Origin: Chelativorans xinjiangensis
GTDB lineage: Bacteria; Pseudomonadota; Alphaproteobacteria; Rhizobiales; Rhizobiaceae
Direction: 5' to 3'
Assembly: GCF_009812055.1 (NCBI RefSeq)
Contig: NZ_WQNH01000013.1
Span: 1 to 64,000, forward strand
Length of the DNA: 64,000 nucleotides
Part shown: one piece after another, positions 18,846 to 27,661 of the stretch
Layout: each line of letters begins with the position of its first letter
Position numbering within the stretch: the first letter of the stretch is position 1
Position numbers and translations under genes: made by a program
The notes under the pieces: generated by a model
What the model saw: the letters and a program-made list of their open reading frames with translations, nothing else
Database searches by the model: none
What the model was told of the DNA's origin: nothing

Positions 18846-19547
18846 ATGAAATCCCTTATACGCCTGTTTGCCGCAACCGCGGCCGTTGTCGCCGTGGTCG
18901 CCCTGGCTCCCCCAATCGCTTCGGCGCACTCGCTCAAAGACGTGCAGCAGGACCTCTTCGACACGGAGAAATATTTCGAAAGCAGAAACGAACCCGCCCC
19001 GGAATTTGCGCTTCAGGACGCCGACGGCAATCCGGTCGATCTGGAAGGCCTTCAGGGCAAAGTCGTGGTGCTTCACTTCATCTACGCCGGTTGTCCGGAT
19101 GTTTGCCCGTTGCATGCCGATCGGATCGGCGAGATCCAGGAGATGGTGAACGAGACCCCGATGAAGGACCGGATGCAGTTCATCACCATCACCACCGATC
19201 CGGAGCGCGATACGCCGGAGGTGCTGGAAGGGTATGGCCCCGTCCACGGCCTCGATCCGTCGACGAACTGGGTCTTTCTGACGAGCGGCCCTGACAAGCC
19301 CGAGGACACCACTCGTAAGCTCGCCGAGAAGTTCGGCCACAAGTTTATCGTCACCGAAGACGGATTTCAGACCCACAGCGTGGTCACCCATATCATCGAT
19401 CAGAACGGCCAATGGGTGGCCAATTTCCACGGTCTCGGCTTCGAGCCGACGAACCTCGTTCTCTTCATCAATGGCTTGACGAACGCGAACGTCCCCCATC
19501 ACGAAGAGCCCGCCTCGCTGTGGGACCGCCTCCGCTCCCTGTTTTAG
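18846..19547 (+). CDS. SCO1/SenC/PrrC family copper chaperone
   Basis: A 233-residue exported thioredoxin-fold protein with a signal peptide (ending ASA). The CPDVCP copper motif lies at about residue 85, and the distal conserved His is in THSVVTHIID. Sco proteins insert copper into the CuA site of cytochrome oxidase or manage periplasmic copper redox. No oxidase subunits are encoded in the window, so here it may serve copper defence. ATG 18846 begins the signal peptide and follows AGGAGG (18836-18841) closely. Confidence 0.85.
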   Translation: MKSLIRLFAATAAVVAVVALAPPIASAHSLKDVQQDLFDTEKYFESRNEPAPEFALQDADGNPVDLEGLQGKVVVLHFIYAGCPDVCPLHADRIGEIQEMVNETPMKDRMQFITITTDPERDTPEVLEGYGPVHGLDPSTNWVFLTSGPDKPEDTTRKLAEKFGHKFIVTEDGFQTHSVVTHIIDQNGQWVANFHGLGFEPTNLVLFINGLTNANVPHHEEPASLWDRLRSLF

Positions 19548-19570
19548 AAAGAAGAAGATTGAAACCAACC

Positions 19571-20146
19571 ATGTGGAAACAATTCAGAATCGGAATCGTC
19601 ACCGTCGCCTTGACGGCAAGTCCGACGATGACTCATGCCGCCGAAATTGCCGTCACGCTCCATGAAGTGACGATGGAGGGCATCAGCAGTGAGATCGGTC
19701 AAATCCGGTTCGAGGACAGTGAATACGGCCTGCTGATCAAGCCCGACCTCCATGGCCTGCCGCTGGGGCCGCATGACACCCACCTCCACGAGAATCTTGA
19801 CTGCGGGCCTGTAGAGCTCGACGGCGAACTGATCCCCGCCGACGCGGCCGGTGGTCATTATGGCCCCCACAAAACCGGTCGCTTGGAGGGCCCATACGGC
19901 AACGGCGCTCTGGGTGACCTGCCAAACCTGATCGTTGAGCACGACGGCGCCGCCACGATCCCCGTACTTGCCCCCCGTCTCAAGGTTGAAGACCTGCACG
20001 GACGCGCAGCTGTGATTCATGCCGGCCCGGGCCGCTATGGAGAAGGTCACGCCAGTCACCACCACGATGAAGCCAGCGCCCGCCGTATCGCCTGTGGCGT
20101 CATGGATAGCGGCAAAAGGCACCGTCAACCGAGGAATCTCGCATGA
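19571..20146 (+). CDS. sodC: SodC-like Cu,Zn superoxide dismutase, zinc ligands missing
   Basis: A 191-residue exported SodC homologue (signal peptide about 1-24). Copper ligands are kept: H71 and H73 (THLHE), H96 (AGGHYGP) and H150 (VIHAG). The disulfide cysteines C78 and C175 and the active-site Arg172 are also kept. Two zinc ligands are lost: the His of the usual TGKHEGP is Leu105 (TGRLEGP), and the His of GAGHLGDLP is Ala113 (GNGALGDLP). Only H96 and D116 remain. The usual GGGG loop is replaced by a His-rich HASHHHDEASA. It looks like a copper-only enzyme or a copper store. Stop overlaps next start. Confidence 0.8.
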   Translation: MWKQFRIGIVTVALTASPTMTHAAEIAVTLHEVTMEGISSEIGQIRFEDSEYGLLIKPDLHGLPLGPHDTHLHENLDCGPVELDGELIPADAAGGHYGPHKTGRLEGPYGNGALGDLPNLIVEHDGAATIPVLAPRLKVEDLHGRAAVIHAGPGRYGEGHASHHHDEASARRIACGVMDSGKRHRQPRNLA

Positions 20147-21018
20147 AACGTCACATGAACCCGCTGATCATCGCCGCAACGCTGGCACTGGCTATAGCTG
20201 GCGGCACCGCCGGTTGGCAGAGTCAGGCTGGGGAGCGCGTTCCCCTTGCCGAGGTCTCCCATATTCATGGGATTGCGGTCGATCCGGCCGACCCGCAGCG
20301 CCTCTATCTCGCCACCCATTACGGTGTCTGGCACACCGCGCCGGACGGCACGGCGGAGCAGATATCCGATAACAGCAACGACTACATGGGTTTTTCCCCG
20401 CATCCCAGCGAAGCTGACGTGTTCTTCGCCAGCGGACATCCGGTGAGTGGCGGCAATATGGGCGTGATCGTCTCGCGAGACGGCGCCCGGAGCTGGCAAC
20501 AATTGGCGAGCGGCGCTGACGGACCGGTCGATTTCCATGCCATGGATGTTAGCCCGGCCGATCCCAACGTCATTTACGGCCTCTACGGTAGGGTGCAAGT
20601 CAGTCGGGACGGTGGCAAAAGCTGGGAGATTGCTGGGTCTCCACCTGCCGACGTGTTCGATCTCGCCGCGTCCGCCGTCAATACGGACATCGTCTATGCC
20701 GCGACCCGAAACGGGCTGATGGTCAGCCTCGACGGTGGCAAGAAGTGGAATGCCACAGGGACCGAGGGACGGCCGGCGAGCATGGTCGAGACCGCCCCGG
20801 ACGGCTCGGTCTACGCGTTTGTGTTGGGGTCAGGCCTGATGAAGGCGCCGGCCCAGGCTCTCGCTTGGCAGCCAGTCGCCAACGGTTTCGGAGAGCAAAT
20901 CCTCCTCCACCTCGCGTTCGATCCTAGCAATCCGGACCGCATGTTCGCAGTCACAGGGGAAAGCAAGATTCTGACCAGCACCGACGGCGGCAAGAACTGG
21001 ACCGCCTTGAGTTCGTGA
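20143..21018 (+). CDS. Second exported beta-propeller (F510_1955-like)
   Basis: A 291-residue protein with an N-terminal signal peptide (about 1-27). The start of the propeller, VSHIHGIAVDP, matches the F510_1955 glycosylhydrolase-type family. Repeats SRDGARSW, SRDGGKSW, SLDGGKKW and STDGGKNW are Asp-box motifs. It shares the fold but little apparent sequence with the propeller at 16449. A conserved HIHG near the N-terminus could bind metal. ATG overlaps the sodC stop. Confidence 0.75.
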   Translation: MKRHMNPLIIAATLALAIAGGTAGWQSQAGERVPLAEVSHIHGIAVDPADPQRLYLATHYGVWHTAPDGTAEQISDNSNDYMGFSPHPSEADVFFASGHPVSGGNMGVIVSRDGARSWQQLASGADGPVDFHAMDVSPADPNVIYGLYGRVQVSRDGGKSWEIAGSPPADVFDLAASAVNTDIVYAATRNGLMVSLDGGKKWNATGTEGRPASMVETAPDGSVYAFVLGSGLMKAPAQALAWQPVANGFGEQILLHLAFDPSNPDRMFAVTGESKILTSTDGGKNWTALSS

Positions 21019-21032
21019 GGCGAAGGAAGAGC

Positions 21033-21683
21033 ATGCATAGCAACCAGCATCTGCCCGGATCGGCCCTTCCCGAAGGTCGCCGGAATAGCCCCGAGTTCTC
21101 CTTGCGGCGGAAACGCCGAACGGCCGCGATGCTTGCCGCTCTCGTGCTTGGCATGGTGGGGCTGAGCTTTGCGGCGGTCCCTCTTTACCGGCTGTTTTGC
21201 CAGGTGACCGGCTACGGAGGCACGACGCAAGTCGCTACAGCGGCGCCGGAACAATCCGAGCGCAGGATCACGGTCCGCTTCGACGCCAATGTCGCCGCCA
21301 ACATGGCTTGGGCGTTCAGCGCTCCGAAACCGGTCGAGCTAGCCCTCGGTGAGACCGGACTGGTGGCTTACACAGGACGCAATCCGACCAATCGCCCGAT
21401 TCTCGGCACGGCCACCTACAATGTCACGCCAGCCCAAGCAGGGGTCTATTTCAACAAGATCCAATGCTTCTGCTTCACCGAGCAGTTGCTGATGCCGGGC
21501 GAGGAGAAGGAGTTTCCCGTCAGCTTCTTTGTCGATCCGGCGATCGAAGACGATCCGGACCTGGCTTCAGTTACCACCATCACGCTCTCCTACACCTTTT
21601 TCGACAAGGGAGCGGAAGCCCTGGAAAAGTACATGGCCTCTCATGGGATCAAGGCTGCTGAGCTGAAGGATCAAGAGCGATGA
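21033..21683 (+). CDS. ctaG: Cytochrome c oxidase assembly protein Cox11/CtaG
   Basis: A 216-residue membrane-anchored copper chaperone that metallates CuB of cytochrome oxidase. One N-terminal membrane segment (about residues 32-55) carries AAVPLYRLFCQVTGYGG, the family hallmark. The periplasmic Cu(I) site CFCFTEQ lies at about residue 148. ATG 21033 is chosen because GAAGGAAG precedes it; a GTG at 21015 is also in frame. No oxidase subunit genes adjoin, which is unusual for ctaG. Confidence 0.9.
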   Translation: MHSNQHLPGSALPEGRRNSPEFSLRRKRRTAAMLAALVLGMVGLSFAAVPLYRLFCQVTGYGGTTQVATAAPEQSERRITVRFDANVAANMAWAFSAPKPVELALGETGLVAYTGRNPTNRPILGTATYNVTPAQAGVYFNKIQCFCFTEQLLMPGEEKEFPVSFFVDPAIEDDPDLASVTTITLSYTFFDKGAEALEKYMASHGIKAAELKDQER

Positions 21684-21749
21684 GCCACTTTTACGCCAAA
21701 AGGGCAGCCGCTGCTGTTTCCCCGTTCACTGGCGATCGGAGCCTGACCC

Positions 21750-22523
21750 ATGTCTAAGCCAACTGCCGGCCTTGCCGCCGCGATCGCTCCTTCGGCCCTC
21801 GCCGTGCTCTTCTCCGGGCTGGCGTTACTTTTTGCCACCGGGCTGCTCGACGCCGAAAGGCCGGTCTCGCGCAATTTCGAAGCGCAGGCGCGGCAGTATC
21901 TGCTGCAAAATCCGGAAATCGTCGTTGAAGCCCTGCAACGGCTGGAAGACCGCCGGCAGTTCGCGGAGGCGAATGAGTTGCAGACGCTGATCGCGGAGCG
22001 GCGCGACGATATCTTCAACGATGCCGCGGCGCCAACGGTCGGTAATCCGGAAGGCGATGTCACGCTGGTCGAATTCTTCGACTACAACTGTCCATATTGC
22101 CGGAAGGCGGCCCCCGACATCCAGCAAGCCGTCAAGGACGACCCCAGTCTGAAGCTGGTGTTCAAGGAATGGCCGATCCTGGGGCCGGGTTCCGAGTTCG
22201 CCGCAAAGGCGGCGCTCGCGTCCCACAAGCAGGGAAAATACGAGGCGTTCCATAACGCCCTGATGGGCTTTCCCGGCCGGGTCAGCGAGAGTTCCACCCT
22301 AACCATCGCGGGGGATATTGGCCTCGACGTTGAGCAGCTCAAGCGGGATATGGGAGACCCGGCCATCGCAGACATCATTGCGCGCAATCGCGCGCTCGCC
22401 AACGATCTGCGCATCACCGGCACGCCGACCTTCGTAGTCGGCGACGAAATCATCCGCGGGCTGGTCGACCTCGCCACGCTGCAGCGCTTCATCGCCGACG
22501 CGCGCGAAAAGCCTGAGGGTTAA
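21750..22523 (+). CDS. DsbA-family thiol:disulfide protein
   Basis: A 257-residue membrane-anchored (residues 10-31) thioredoxin-fold protein with NCPYC active site (FFDYNCPYCRKA), an inserted helical DsbA domain and a cis-Pro loop in ITGTPTFVVGDE. This is the DSBA/Com1-like group that acts as a periplasmic disulfide oxidase or isomerase. The next gene encodes a CcdA-like electron channel, so the pair could cycle reducing power across the membrane. Confidence 0.85.
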   Translation: MSKPTAGLAAAIAPSALAVLFSGLALLFATGLLDAERPVSRNFEAQARQYLLQNPEIVVEALQRLEDRRQFAEANELQTLIAERRDDIFNDAAAPTVGNPEGDVTLVEFFDYNCPYCRKAAPDIQQAVKDDPSLKLVFKEWPILGPGSEFAAKAALASHKQGKYEAFHNALMGFPGRVSESSTLTIAGDIGLDVEQLKRDMGDPAIADIIARNRALANDLRITGTPTFVVGDEIIRGLVDLATLQRFIADAREKPEG

Positions 22524-22527
22524 TACA

Positions 22528-23268
22528 GTGTTCGAGATATCCAATATCGGCATTTTGACAGCGCTTGCGGCGGGTGCGATCTCGTTCCTCTCGCCGTGCG
22601 TGCTGCCCCTCGTGCCGGGCTATATCTCCTATGTCGCCGGCAATGCCGCCGTCGCCGGCGGACCATCCCAGTCTGTCGGCAGCCGGCTTTCCACATTGCT
22701 TCTCAGCACCTGGTTCGTTCTCGGCTTCTCGACCGTCTTCGTTGCACTTGGGGCAAGCGCGACGGCAATCAGCCGCCTCCTTTTGGCGTACCGCTACGAA
22801 ACCAACATTCTCGGAGGGGCGATCATCATCGTCTTCGGGCTGTTTATGACCGGCCTTGTGCGCTTACCGTGGCTTCACCAGGAGATTCGCTTTCATGGCA
22901 GCCTGGCCGGCGGCCGGCCGCTCGGCGCCTATGTTTTGGGCCTCGCTTTCGGCTTTGGCTGGACACCCTGCATCGGACCGGTTCTTGGAGCGATCCTCAC
23001 CGTCAGCGCGCTGTCCTCAACCGCGTCGAACGGGATCGCACTGCTCAGCATCTATTCCATCGGCCTTGGCGTACCCTTCCTGCTAGCGGCGTTGTTCACC
23101 GAAAGCCTCACCAAGCGGCTGAAAGGTATGAAGCGCACCGGACGCCTGCTTCAAATGGCGGCTGGCGCGATCATGATCGTCATGGGTGTGGCGATGATGA
23201 CCGGCACCATGACGACCTTCTCGTTCTGGCTGCTCGAGCAGTTCCCCATTCTCACGAAAATCGGCTGA
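22528..23268 (+). CDS. CcdA/DsbD-like transmembrane electron-transfer protein
   Basis: A 246-residue inner-membrane protein with six hydrophobic segments. The family's two cysteines occur in FLSPCVLPLVPGY near the N-terminus and GWTPCIGPVLG in the fourth segment. It moves electrons from cytoplasmic thioredoxin to periplasmic partners such as CcmG, TlpA or DsbA, all encoded nearby. GTG 22528 is the start, 4 bases after the DsbA stop. Confidence 0.9.
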   Translation: MFEISNIGILTALAAGAISFLSPCVLPLVPGYISYVAGNAAVAGGPSQSVGSRLSTLLLSTWFVLGFSTVFVALGASATAISRLLLAYRYETNILGGAIIIVFGLFMTGLVRLPWLHQEIRFHGSLAGGRPLGAYVLGLAFGFGWTPCIGPVLGAILTVSALSSTASNGIALLSIYSIGLGVPFLLAALFTESLTKRLKGMKRTGRLLQMAAGAIMIVMGVAMMTGTMTTFSFWLLEQFPILTKIG

Positions 23269-23363
23269 GGAGGACCTTCCTATGACCCCCAAATTGCGAG
23301 CTCAGCAAAGCGACGAACGACCTATCCATTTCTGGCGAGCAAAATAGTTAGGAGAATCCACTG

Positions 23364-24103
23364 ATGAAATCGTACAACTTGCGACGACCGGATTTTCTCG
23401 ACCGTCGAACTTTTCTTCGTCTGGGCGCCGCCGCTTCCCTGCTTGGTCTGGGTGGCTGCTCAACGACGCAAATAGCTCAGCCCTTCGTGCGAGAGACCGC
23501 TTCCCGGTTTCCGGTCGCGGAGGGTGGTGTCTCCGGGCTTGAAAACGATCTTACCTACTACGCAGCGATGTACGCGGCGCGGCCCGAGGAAGAATTCCCG
23601 CTTCCGGCCATCCCCGTTGAACGCATCGATCCAGTCTATTTTCGGCAACTCGTCGCGAATCCGACCGGCGAGCGTCCGGGCACGATTGTGGTCAATACTG
23701 CCAATCACTTTCTCTATCTGACCCACGAGAATGGCAAGGCGATGCGCTACGGCGTCGGTCTTGGCCGCGCCGGCTTTGAATGGGCCAGGCGCGCTGGAAG
23801 CCGCCCGACGAAATGGTCGCCCGCCAGCCCGAGCTTGAACCCTACAGCATCGCCAATGGCGGCATGGACCCGGGTCTCACCAATCCGCTCGGAGCACGCG
23901 CGCTCTACATCTTCCAGAACGGCAAGGATACCCTCTACCGCATTCATGGTTCGCCGGAATGGTGGACAATCGGCAAGTCCGTGTCATCGGGCTGCGTCCG
24001 CATGTTCAATCAAGATGTGATCAATCTCTACGAGCGTGTCCCCAACGGCACACCGATCCTGGTAACCAGCCTCAGCCCGACCACGCCAGATCTGTTGGGT
24101 TGA
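23364..24103 (+). pseudogene. L,D-transpeptidase, frameshifted by an internal deletion
   Basis: The N-terminal part (lipobox-like LLGLGGCST, then AEGGVSG...) reads from ATG 23364 to about 23785 and ends at GRAGFEW. The remainder (RWKPPDEMVARQPELEP, HGSPEWWTIGKSVSSGCVRM with the catalytic His and Cys) reads in another frame to 24103. About a dozen residues that normally link these parts are absent, so a small deletion not divisible by three has broken the gene. The intact protein would cross-link peptidoglycan. It ends the copper run and converges with msrQ. Confidence 0.8.
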
Positions 24104-24122
24104 ACGTCTTCTTTAGCTTACT

Positions 24123-24770
24123 TCACGCCACGGCAGGCCGCCTGCGCCTGCGGCGGCGCAAGTGCTTTCCGAGCCGATAGGCAAGAAGCACGGCGACGAT
24201 CGCGAAATAGACGAGCGGCTCCATGGGCCAGGACTTCACCACCAGCAGATAGTGCGCGGCGGCCGCCGCGGCCGCCAGATAGACCCAGCGGTGAAGCTTG
24301 GTCCAGGCGCTTCCCAGGCGCCGTACCATGCGATCGTTCGAGGTGACGGCAAGCGGTACCAGAATGGCGAAGGCTAGCATGCCGAAGGTGATGTAGGGAC
24401 GCTTGACGATGTCGGCCGCGATCGCCTGCAGGTCGAGCCGATAGTCGATCAGCATGTATGTCGTGAAATGCAGAAGGGCATAGTAAAATGTCAGCAGCCC
24501 GAGCGTGCGGCGGTAGCGCAGAAGGCTGATGCCGGTGAGGTCGCGCAGCGGCGTCACCATCAGCGTGGCGATCAGGAAGCGCAGCGTCCAGATTCCGAGT
24601 TCCTGTTCCAGCGTCCTGACCGGATTTGCGCCGAGCTGGTTCGTGAACCCCAGATAGAAGACCCATACGGCCGGAGCGAAGCCGACCCAGTAGAGGGCGG
24701 CGCGCAGCAACCGGAACCGTACCGCCGGGGACGGTCTCAGCTTCTTGGCGACATCAGTACTCTGCAGCAT
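24123..24770 (-). CDS. msrQ: MsrQ haem b membrane subunit of the MsrPQ system
   Basis: A 215-residue protein with about six hydrophobic segments of the YedZ ferric-reductase-like type. Haem-binding His residues lie in YALLHFTTYM and KLHRWVYL. It passes quinol electrons to MsrP for repair of periplasmic methionine sulfoxide. ATG 24770 overlaps the msrP stop (TGATG). The Arg-rich C-terminus (RRRRRR) is notable. Confidence 0.9.
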   Translation of the reverse strand: MLQSTDVAKKLRPSPAVRFRLLRAALYWVGFAPAVWVFYLGFTNQLGANPVRTLEQELGIWTLRFLIATLMVTPLRDLTGISLLRYRRTLGLLTFYYALLHFTTYMLIDYRLDLQAIAADIVKRPYITFGMLAFAILVPLAVTSNDRMVRRLGSAWTKLHRWVYLAAAAAAAHYLLVVKSWPMEPLVYFAIVAVLLAYRLGKHLRRRRRRRPAVA

Positions 24771-25714
24771 CAGTAGAACTTGGTGAGATCCATGCCGGCA
24801 TAGAGGTGGGCCACCTCCTCGCCATAGCCGTTGAACTTCAGCGTGGGTTTCCGCTTGGCGAAGAGCCCCTGGCCGATCGGCAGCTCCGTCGCCTGGCTCC
24901 AGCGCGGATGGTCGACCTCCGGATTGACGTTGGAGTAGAAGCCGTATTCGCGCGGGTTCTGCTTGTTCCACGAGGTCGGCGGCTGCTCCTCCATGAGCGT
25001 AATCCTGACGATCGACTTGATGCTCTTGAAGCCATATTTCCACGGCACGACGAGCCGGATCGGCGCGCCGTTCTGGTTGGGCAGCGTCTCCCCGTAAAGG
25101 CCGATCGCCAGGATGGTGAGCGGATGCATGGCTTCGTCGAGCCTGAGCCCCTCGACATAGGGCCAGTCAAGCACGTTGAAGAACGCACGCAGGCCGGGCA
25201 TCTCGTTCGGCCGCATCACCGTCTCGAACGCCACGAACCTGGCGCTGCCCAGGGGCTCCACCCGGTTGAGCACCTCCGACAGCGGGAAGCCGACCCACGG
25301 GATGACCATGGACCATCCTTCGACACAACGCAGCCTGTAGATGCGCTCCTCCAGTGTCACTGGCTTCAGGAGGTCGTCCAGGTCGAACTCGGCCGGCCGC
25401 GAAACGAGGCCATCCACCTTCACAGTCCACGGCTCCGTGGTGAGGGTGTGGGCGTTTTTCGCTGGGTCTTCCTTGCCGGTGCCGAACTCGTAGTAGTTGT
25501 TGTAGTTCGTGATGTGTTCGAGCGCGGTCGGCTCCTCGTCGGTCGACAGCGGGCTGGGCGAGGCTTCAAGCTGCGCCGCCTCCGCGCGCTGTGGCGCCAC
25601 AGCGGCGGAAAGCCCTGCGGCGGCTGCACCCAGCATCAGGCTGCGACGGTTGAGATAAACGTCGCGCGGCGTGATCTCCGACGGACGGACAAGTGGTGCA
25701 TGCGAAATCAACAT
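24770..25714 (-). CDS. msrP: MsrP periplasmic methionine sulfoxide reductase (molybdoenzyme)
   Basis: A 314-residue catalytic subunit. A twin-arginine signal occurs at [16 protein letters not shown] (about residues 22-37). The molybdenum-binding Cys lies in [12 protein letters not shown], and [15 protein letters not shown] is typical of YedY/MsrP. It repairs oxidised methionines, relevant beside copper and a Met-rich protein. MsrQ follows in the same unit. Confidence 0.93.
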   Translation of the reverse strand: MLISHAPLVRPSEITPRDVYLNRRSLMLGAAAAGLSAAVAPQRAEAAQLEASPSPLSTDEEPTALEHITNYNNYYEFGTGKEDPAKNAHTLTTEPWTVKVDGLVSRPAEFDLDDLLKPVTLEERIYRLRCVEGWSMVIPWVGFPLSEVLNRVEPLGSARFVAFETVMRPNEMPGLRAFFNVLDWPYVEGLRLDEAMHPLTILAIGLYGETLPNQNGAPIRLVVPWKYGFKSIKSIVRITLMEEQPPTSWNKQNPREYGFYSNVNPEVDHPRWSQATELPIGQGLFAKRKPTLKFNGYGEEVAHLYAGMDLTKFY

Positions 25715-26061
25715 CGATGAATCCCTGAGGTGGCGATCCCTAAGGAAGGCGGGCCATATAGTAGCATCGGGCCCGCTTCTGGAAATTCATATCTGCACAC
25801 AATGTCGTGTCTGCGGCCGCGTCTCGTTGGCTCAGACCCGGGCATGAATAGTGTCACAATTCAAGGGGCAGCCTAGACCAAAGGCACCATTGGCAGCTCT
25901 TCGGGCGAGAAATCTTCTCCTGCTTACCGGGCTCGCACGCTCTCCTGGCAAAATCCCCGATCGGCTCGCGTAGCTGCCGGCTTTGACAGCTTGCGGGCGA
26001 CATGGTTGGGGAGGGCAGGGTGCGATCGCCGCACTGACACAGCTTCCGTCCTCTCGGCCTT
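25715..26061. other. Intergenic region, no gene seen
   Basis: About 347 bases lie between msrP and the exporter gene. Open frames here lack ribosome sites and family resemblance. The part near 25715 should hold the msrP promoter on the minus strand. I see no strong hairpin or repeat. Confidence 0.5.
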
Positions 26062-27024
26062 TCAGCTCGGCGACCCGGCCATGGCTGGTATCCAGCGCAC
26101 ATAGACAAGCTCACTCACCAGCTCGATCATCGTCTGGGTGACGACGACGGCCGGAACGAGCGGCACACCGCCCGGGACCGCGAAGGCGAGCGGAAGGATG
26201 ACGAGCGAGTTGCGCGTGGCGGCGCTGAACGCCACGGCGCGCATAGCGCCAGGGGCAAGGCGGCTGCTGCGCGCGGCAAGCCAGCCGAGCACCGGCGCCA
26301 CGACGGCATAGGCCAGGTAGATCGGCGCCGCGGTCAGCGCCGCGCCCGCGGCCTCTCCGATCTGCGGCATGACGGCGGCCAGGACGAGGAAGAGCACGAG
26401 GGCCGTTGCCGGCACCGGCAGCAGGCCGAGGGCAGTCAATGCGCGCTCGCCGGTCGCCGTCCGGGCCGCCCAGAGCTGCAGGACCGCCGCAAGCAGCAGC
26501 GGCACGGCGATCAACCACAAGAAGGCGTGGAGGAAGGGCTCCGGGCGGACGAGACCGGAGGCGTCGCTACCGAGCAGCAGGCGCAGATAGAGCGGCAGCA
26601 GCGCCATCTGCACGAGCAGGAGCGCCGGCGTCGCCGCCAGCAGAAGCCTGGCGTCGCCACGTCCGAGATGTGTGAACGTCACCACATAGTCGACGCACGG
26701 CGTCAAGAGCACGAACAGCACCGCCAACCGCAGCATCGGCTCATCGGGCAGCAGCTGCACCAAGAGCGCCGTGACCGCCGGCATCAGGACGAAATTGGTC
26801 GCAAGCAGCACGCCGAGGAAGCGCGTGTTGCGCAGCGCCGATCCGAGTTCCGCCAGCGGAACCTGGAGGAAGGTGACGAAGAGCATGAACGCAAGAGCGG
26901 GGTTGATCGCAGCCCCAAGCGCGCCGACCCGCGGGACGCCGAGGCCGGCAAGCGCCCCGATGGCGATCGCCGCCAGATAGATCGCCACCTGGTGCTCCTC
27001 GAGAACCGAGCGAACCTGCTCCAC
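26062..27024 (-). CDS. BASS-superfamily transporter, arsenic-resistance (ACR3-like) type
   Basis: A 320-residue membrane protein with about ten hydrophobic segments. LLTPCVDYVVTFTHLGRG has the conserved Cys of ACR3-type arsenite exporters, and the second half holds FSAATRNSLVILP. It probably exports a metalloid oxyanion; arsenite is the usual substrate but bile-acid/Na+ symporter relatives exist. GTG 27024 is preferred because GGAGG lies 5 bases upstream; an ATG 4 bases earlier is in another frame. A MerR-type regulator lies directly upstream. Confidence 0.8.
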   Translation of the reverse strand: MEQVRSVLEEHQVAIYLAAIAIGALAGLGVPRVGALGAAINPALAFMLFVTFLQVPLAELGSALRNTRFLGVLLATNFVLMPAVTALLVQLLPDEPMLRLAVLFVLLTPCVDYVVTFTHLGRGDARLLLAATPALLLVQMALLPLYLRLLLGSDASGLVRPEPFLHAFLWLIAVPLLLAAVLQLWAARTATGERALTALGLLPVPATALVLFLVLAAVMPQIGEAAGAALTAAPIYLAYAVVAPVLGWLAARSSRLAPGAMRAVAFSAATRNSLVILPLAFAVPGGVPLVPAVVVTQTMIELVSELVYVRWIPAMAGSPS

Positions 27025-27066
27025 TCATGCCTCCTTTCTTTCGGCTTCGACTGCAGGCGCTTGATG

Positions 27067-27540
27067 CTACCGCCGGGCACGTAGTCGTCTTGCCGTCTGC
27101 CCGGCTTCGCTTACGGTTCTCGCCTGGCTGGACGGCGTGGCAAGGTCTCCCAGGATCGTGCAGTCAGGCCCGGGACCGCCGGCGCAGGCGGTCTCGCAGC
27201 TTTCGACAAAGCGCGCGAGGCTCCGTTCCAGCGCTTTAAGCTCGCGCAGCTTGGCGCGCACGGCCGCCAGATGCTCCTGGGCGAGGTCGCGTGCTTCCAG
27301 GCAGGAACGGCCCGGTTCCTCGGCGAGCGTCACCAGCGACCGCACCTGTTCGATCGGGAAGCCGAACTCGCGGCAGCGGCGGATCAGGGTCAGGCGTTTG
27401 ACGTCCTCGTCGCCATAGCGGCGCTGACCACCGTCCTGGCGATCGGCGCGCGGTACGAGGCCGATCTCCTCGTAATAGCGGATCGTCGGCGCATTCGTGC
27501 CGGTGCGTGTGGCGAGGTCGCCGATCTTCAATGCGGGCAT
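27067..27540 (-). CDS. MerR-family metal-responsive regulator (CueR/HmrR-like)
   Basis: A 157-residue regulator with the helix-turn-helix at MPALKIGDLATRTG...TIRYYEE and a C-X7-C metal loop (CAGGPGPDC), preceded by another Cys (SCETAC). Such loops bind monovalent copper/silver/gold or, in variants, other thiophilic ions. ATG 27540 starts the family sequence. It precedes the exporter and faces a divergent promoter at 27572-27602 with MerR-type spacing, which it probably controls. Confidence 0.85.
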   Translation of the reverse strand: MPALKIGDLATRTGTNAPTIRYYEEIGLVPRADRQDGGQRRYGDEDVKRLTLIRRCREFGFPIEQVRSLVTLAEEPGRSCLEARDLAQEHLAAVRAKLRELKALERSLARFVESCETACAGGPGPDCTILGDLATPSSQARTVSEAGQTARRLRARR

Positions 27541-27571
27541 CGCTCGTTTCCTCACAATTTGCATTCGCCTC

Positions 27572-27602
27572 TTGAACCTCAAGTTACTTGAAGTCCTATC
27601 TT
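27572..27602 (+). promoter_or_regulatory. MerR-type promoter, 19-bp spacer, facing right
   Basis: TTGAAC (27572-27577) and TATCTT (27597-27602) are separated by 19 bases containing CTCAAGTTACTTGAAG, a near-palindrome resembling a SoxR/MerR operator. It lies between the divergent regulator (start 27540) and the gene at 27662 and points toward the latter. Confidence 0.8.
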
Positions 27603-27661
27603 TGCGCCAATACTCGCCGCGATGCCTGCGAAGCGTCACGGCGGAACCGCTGGAGTGAAGA

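Noticed and set aside
25854-26114. An 86-residue minus-strand ORF before the exporter gene
   Set aside because: No ribosome site or family resemblance, and it overlaps the end of the exporter gene.
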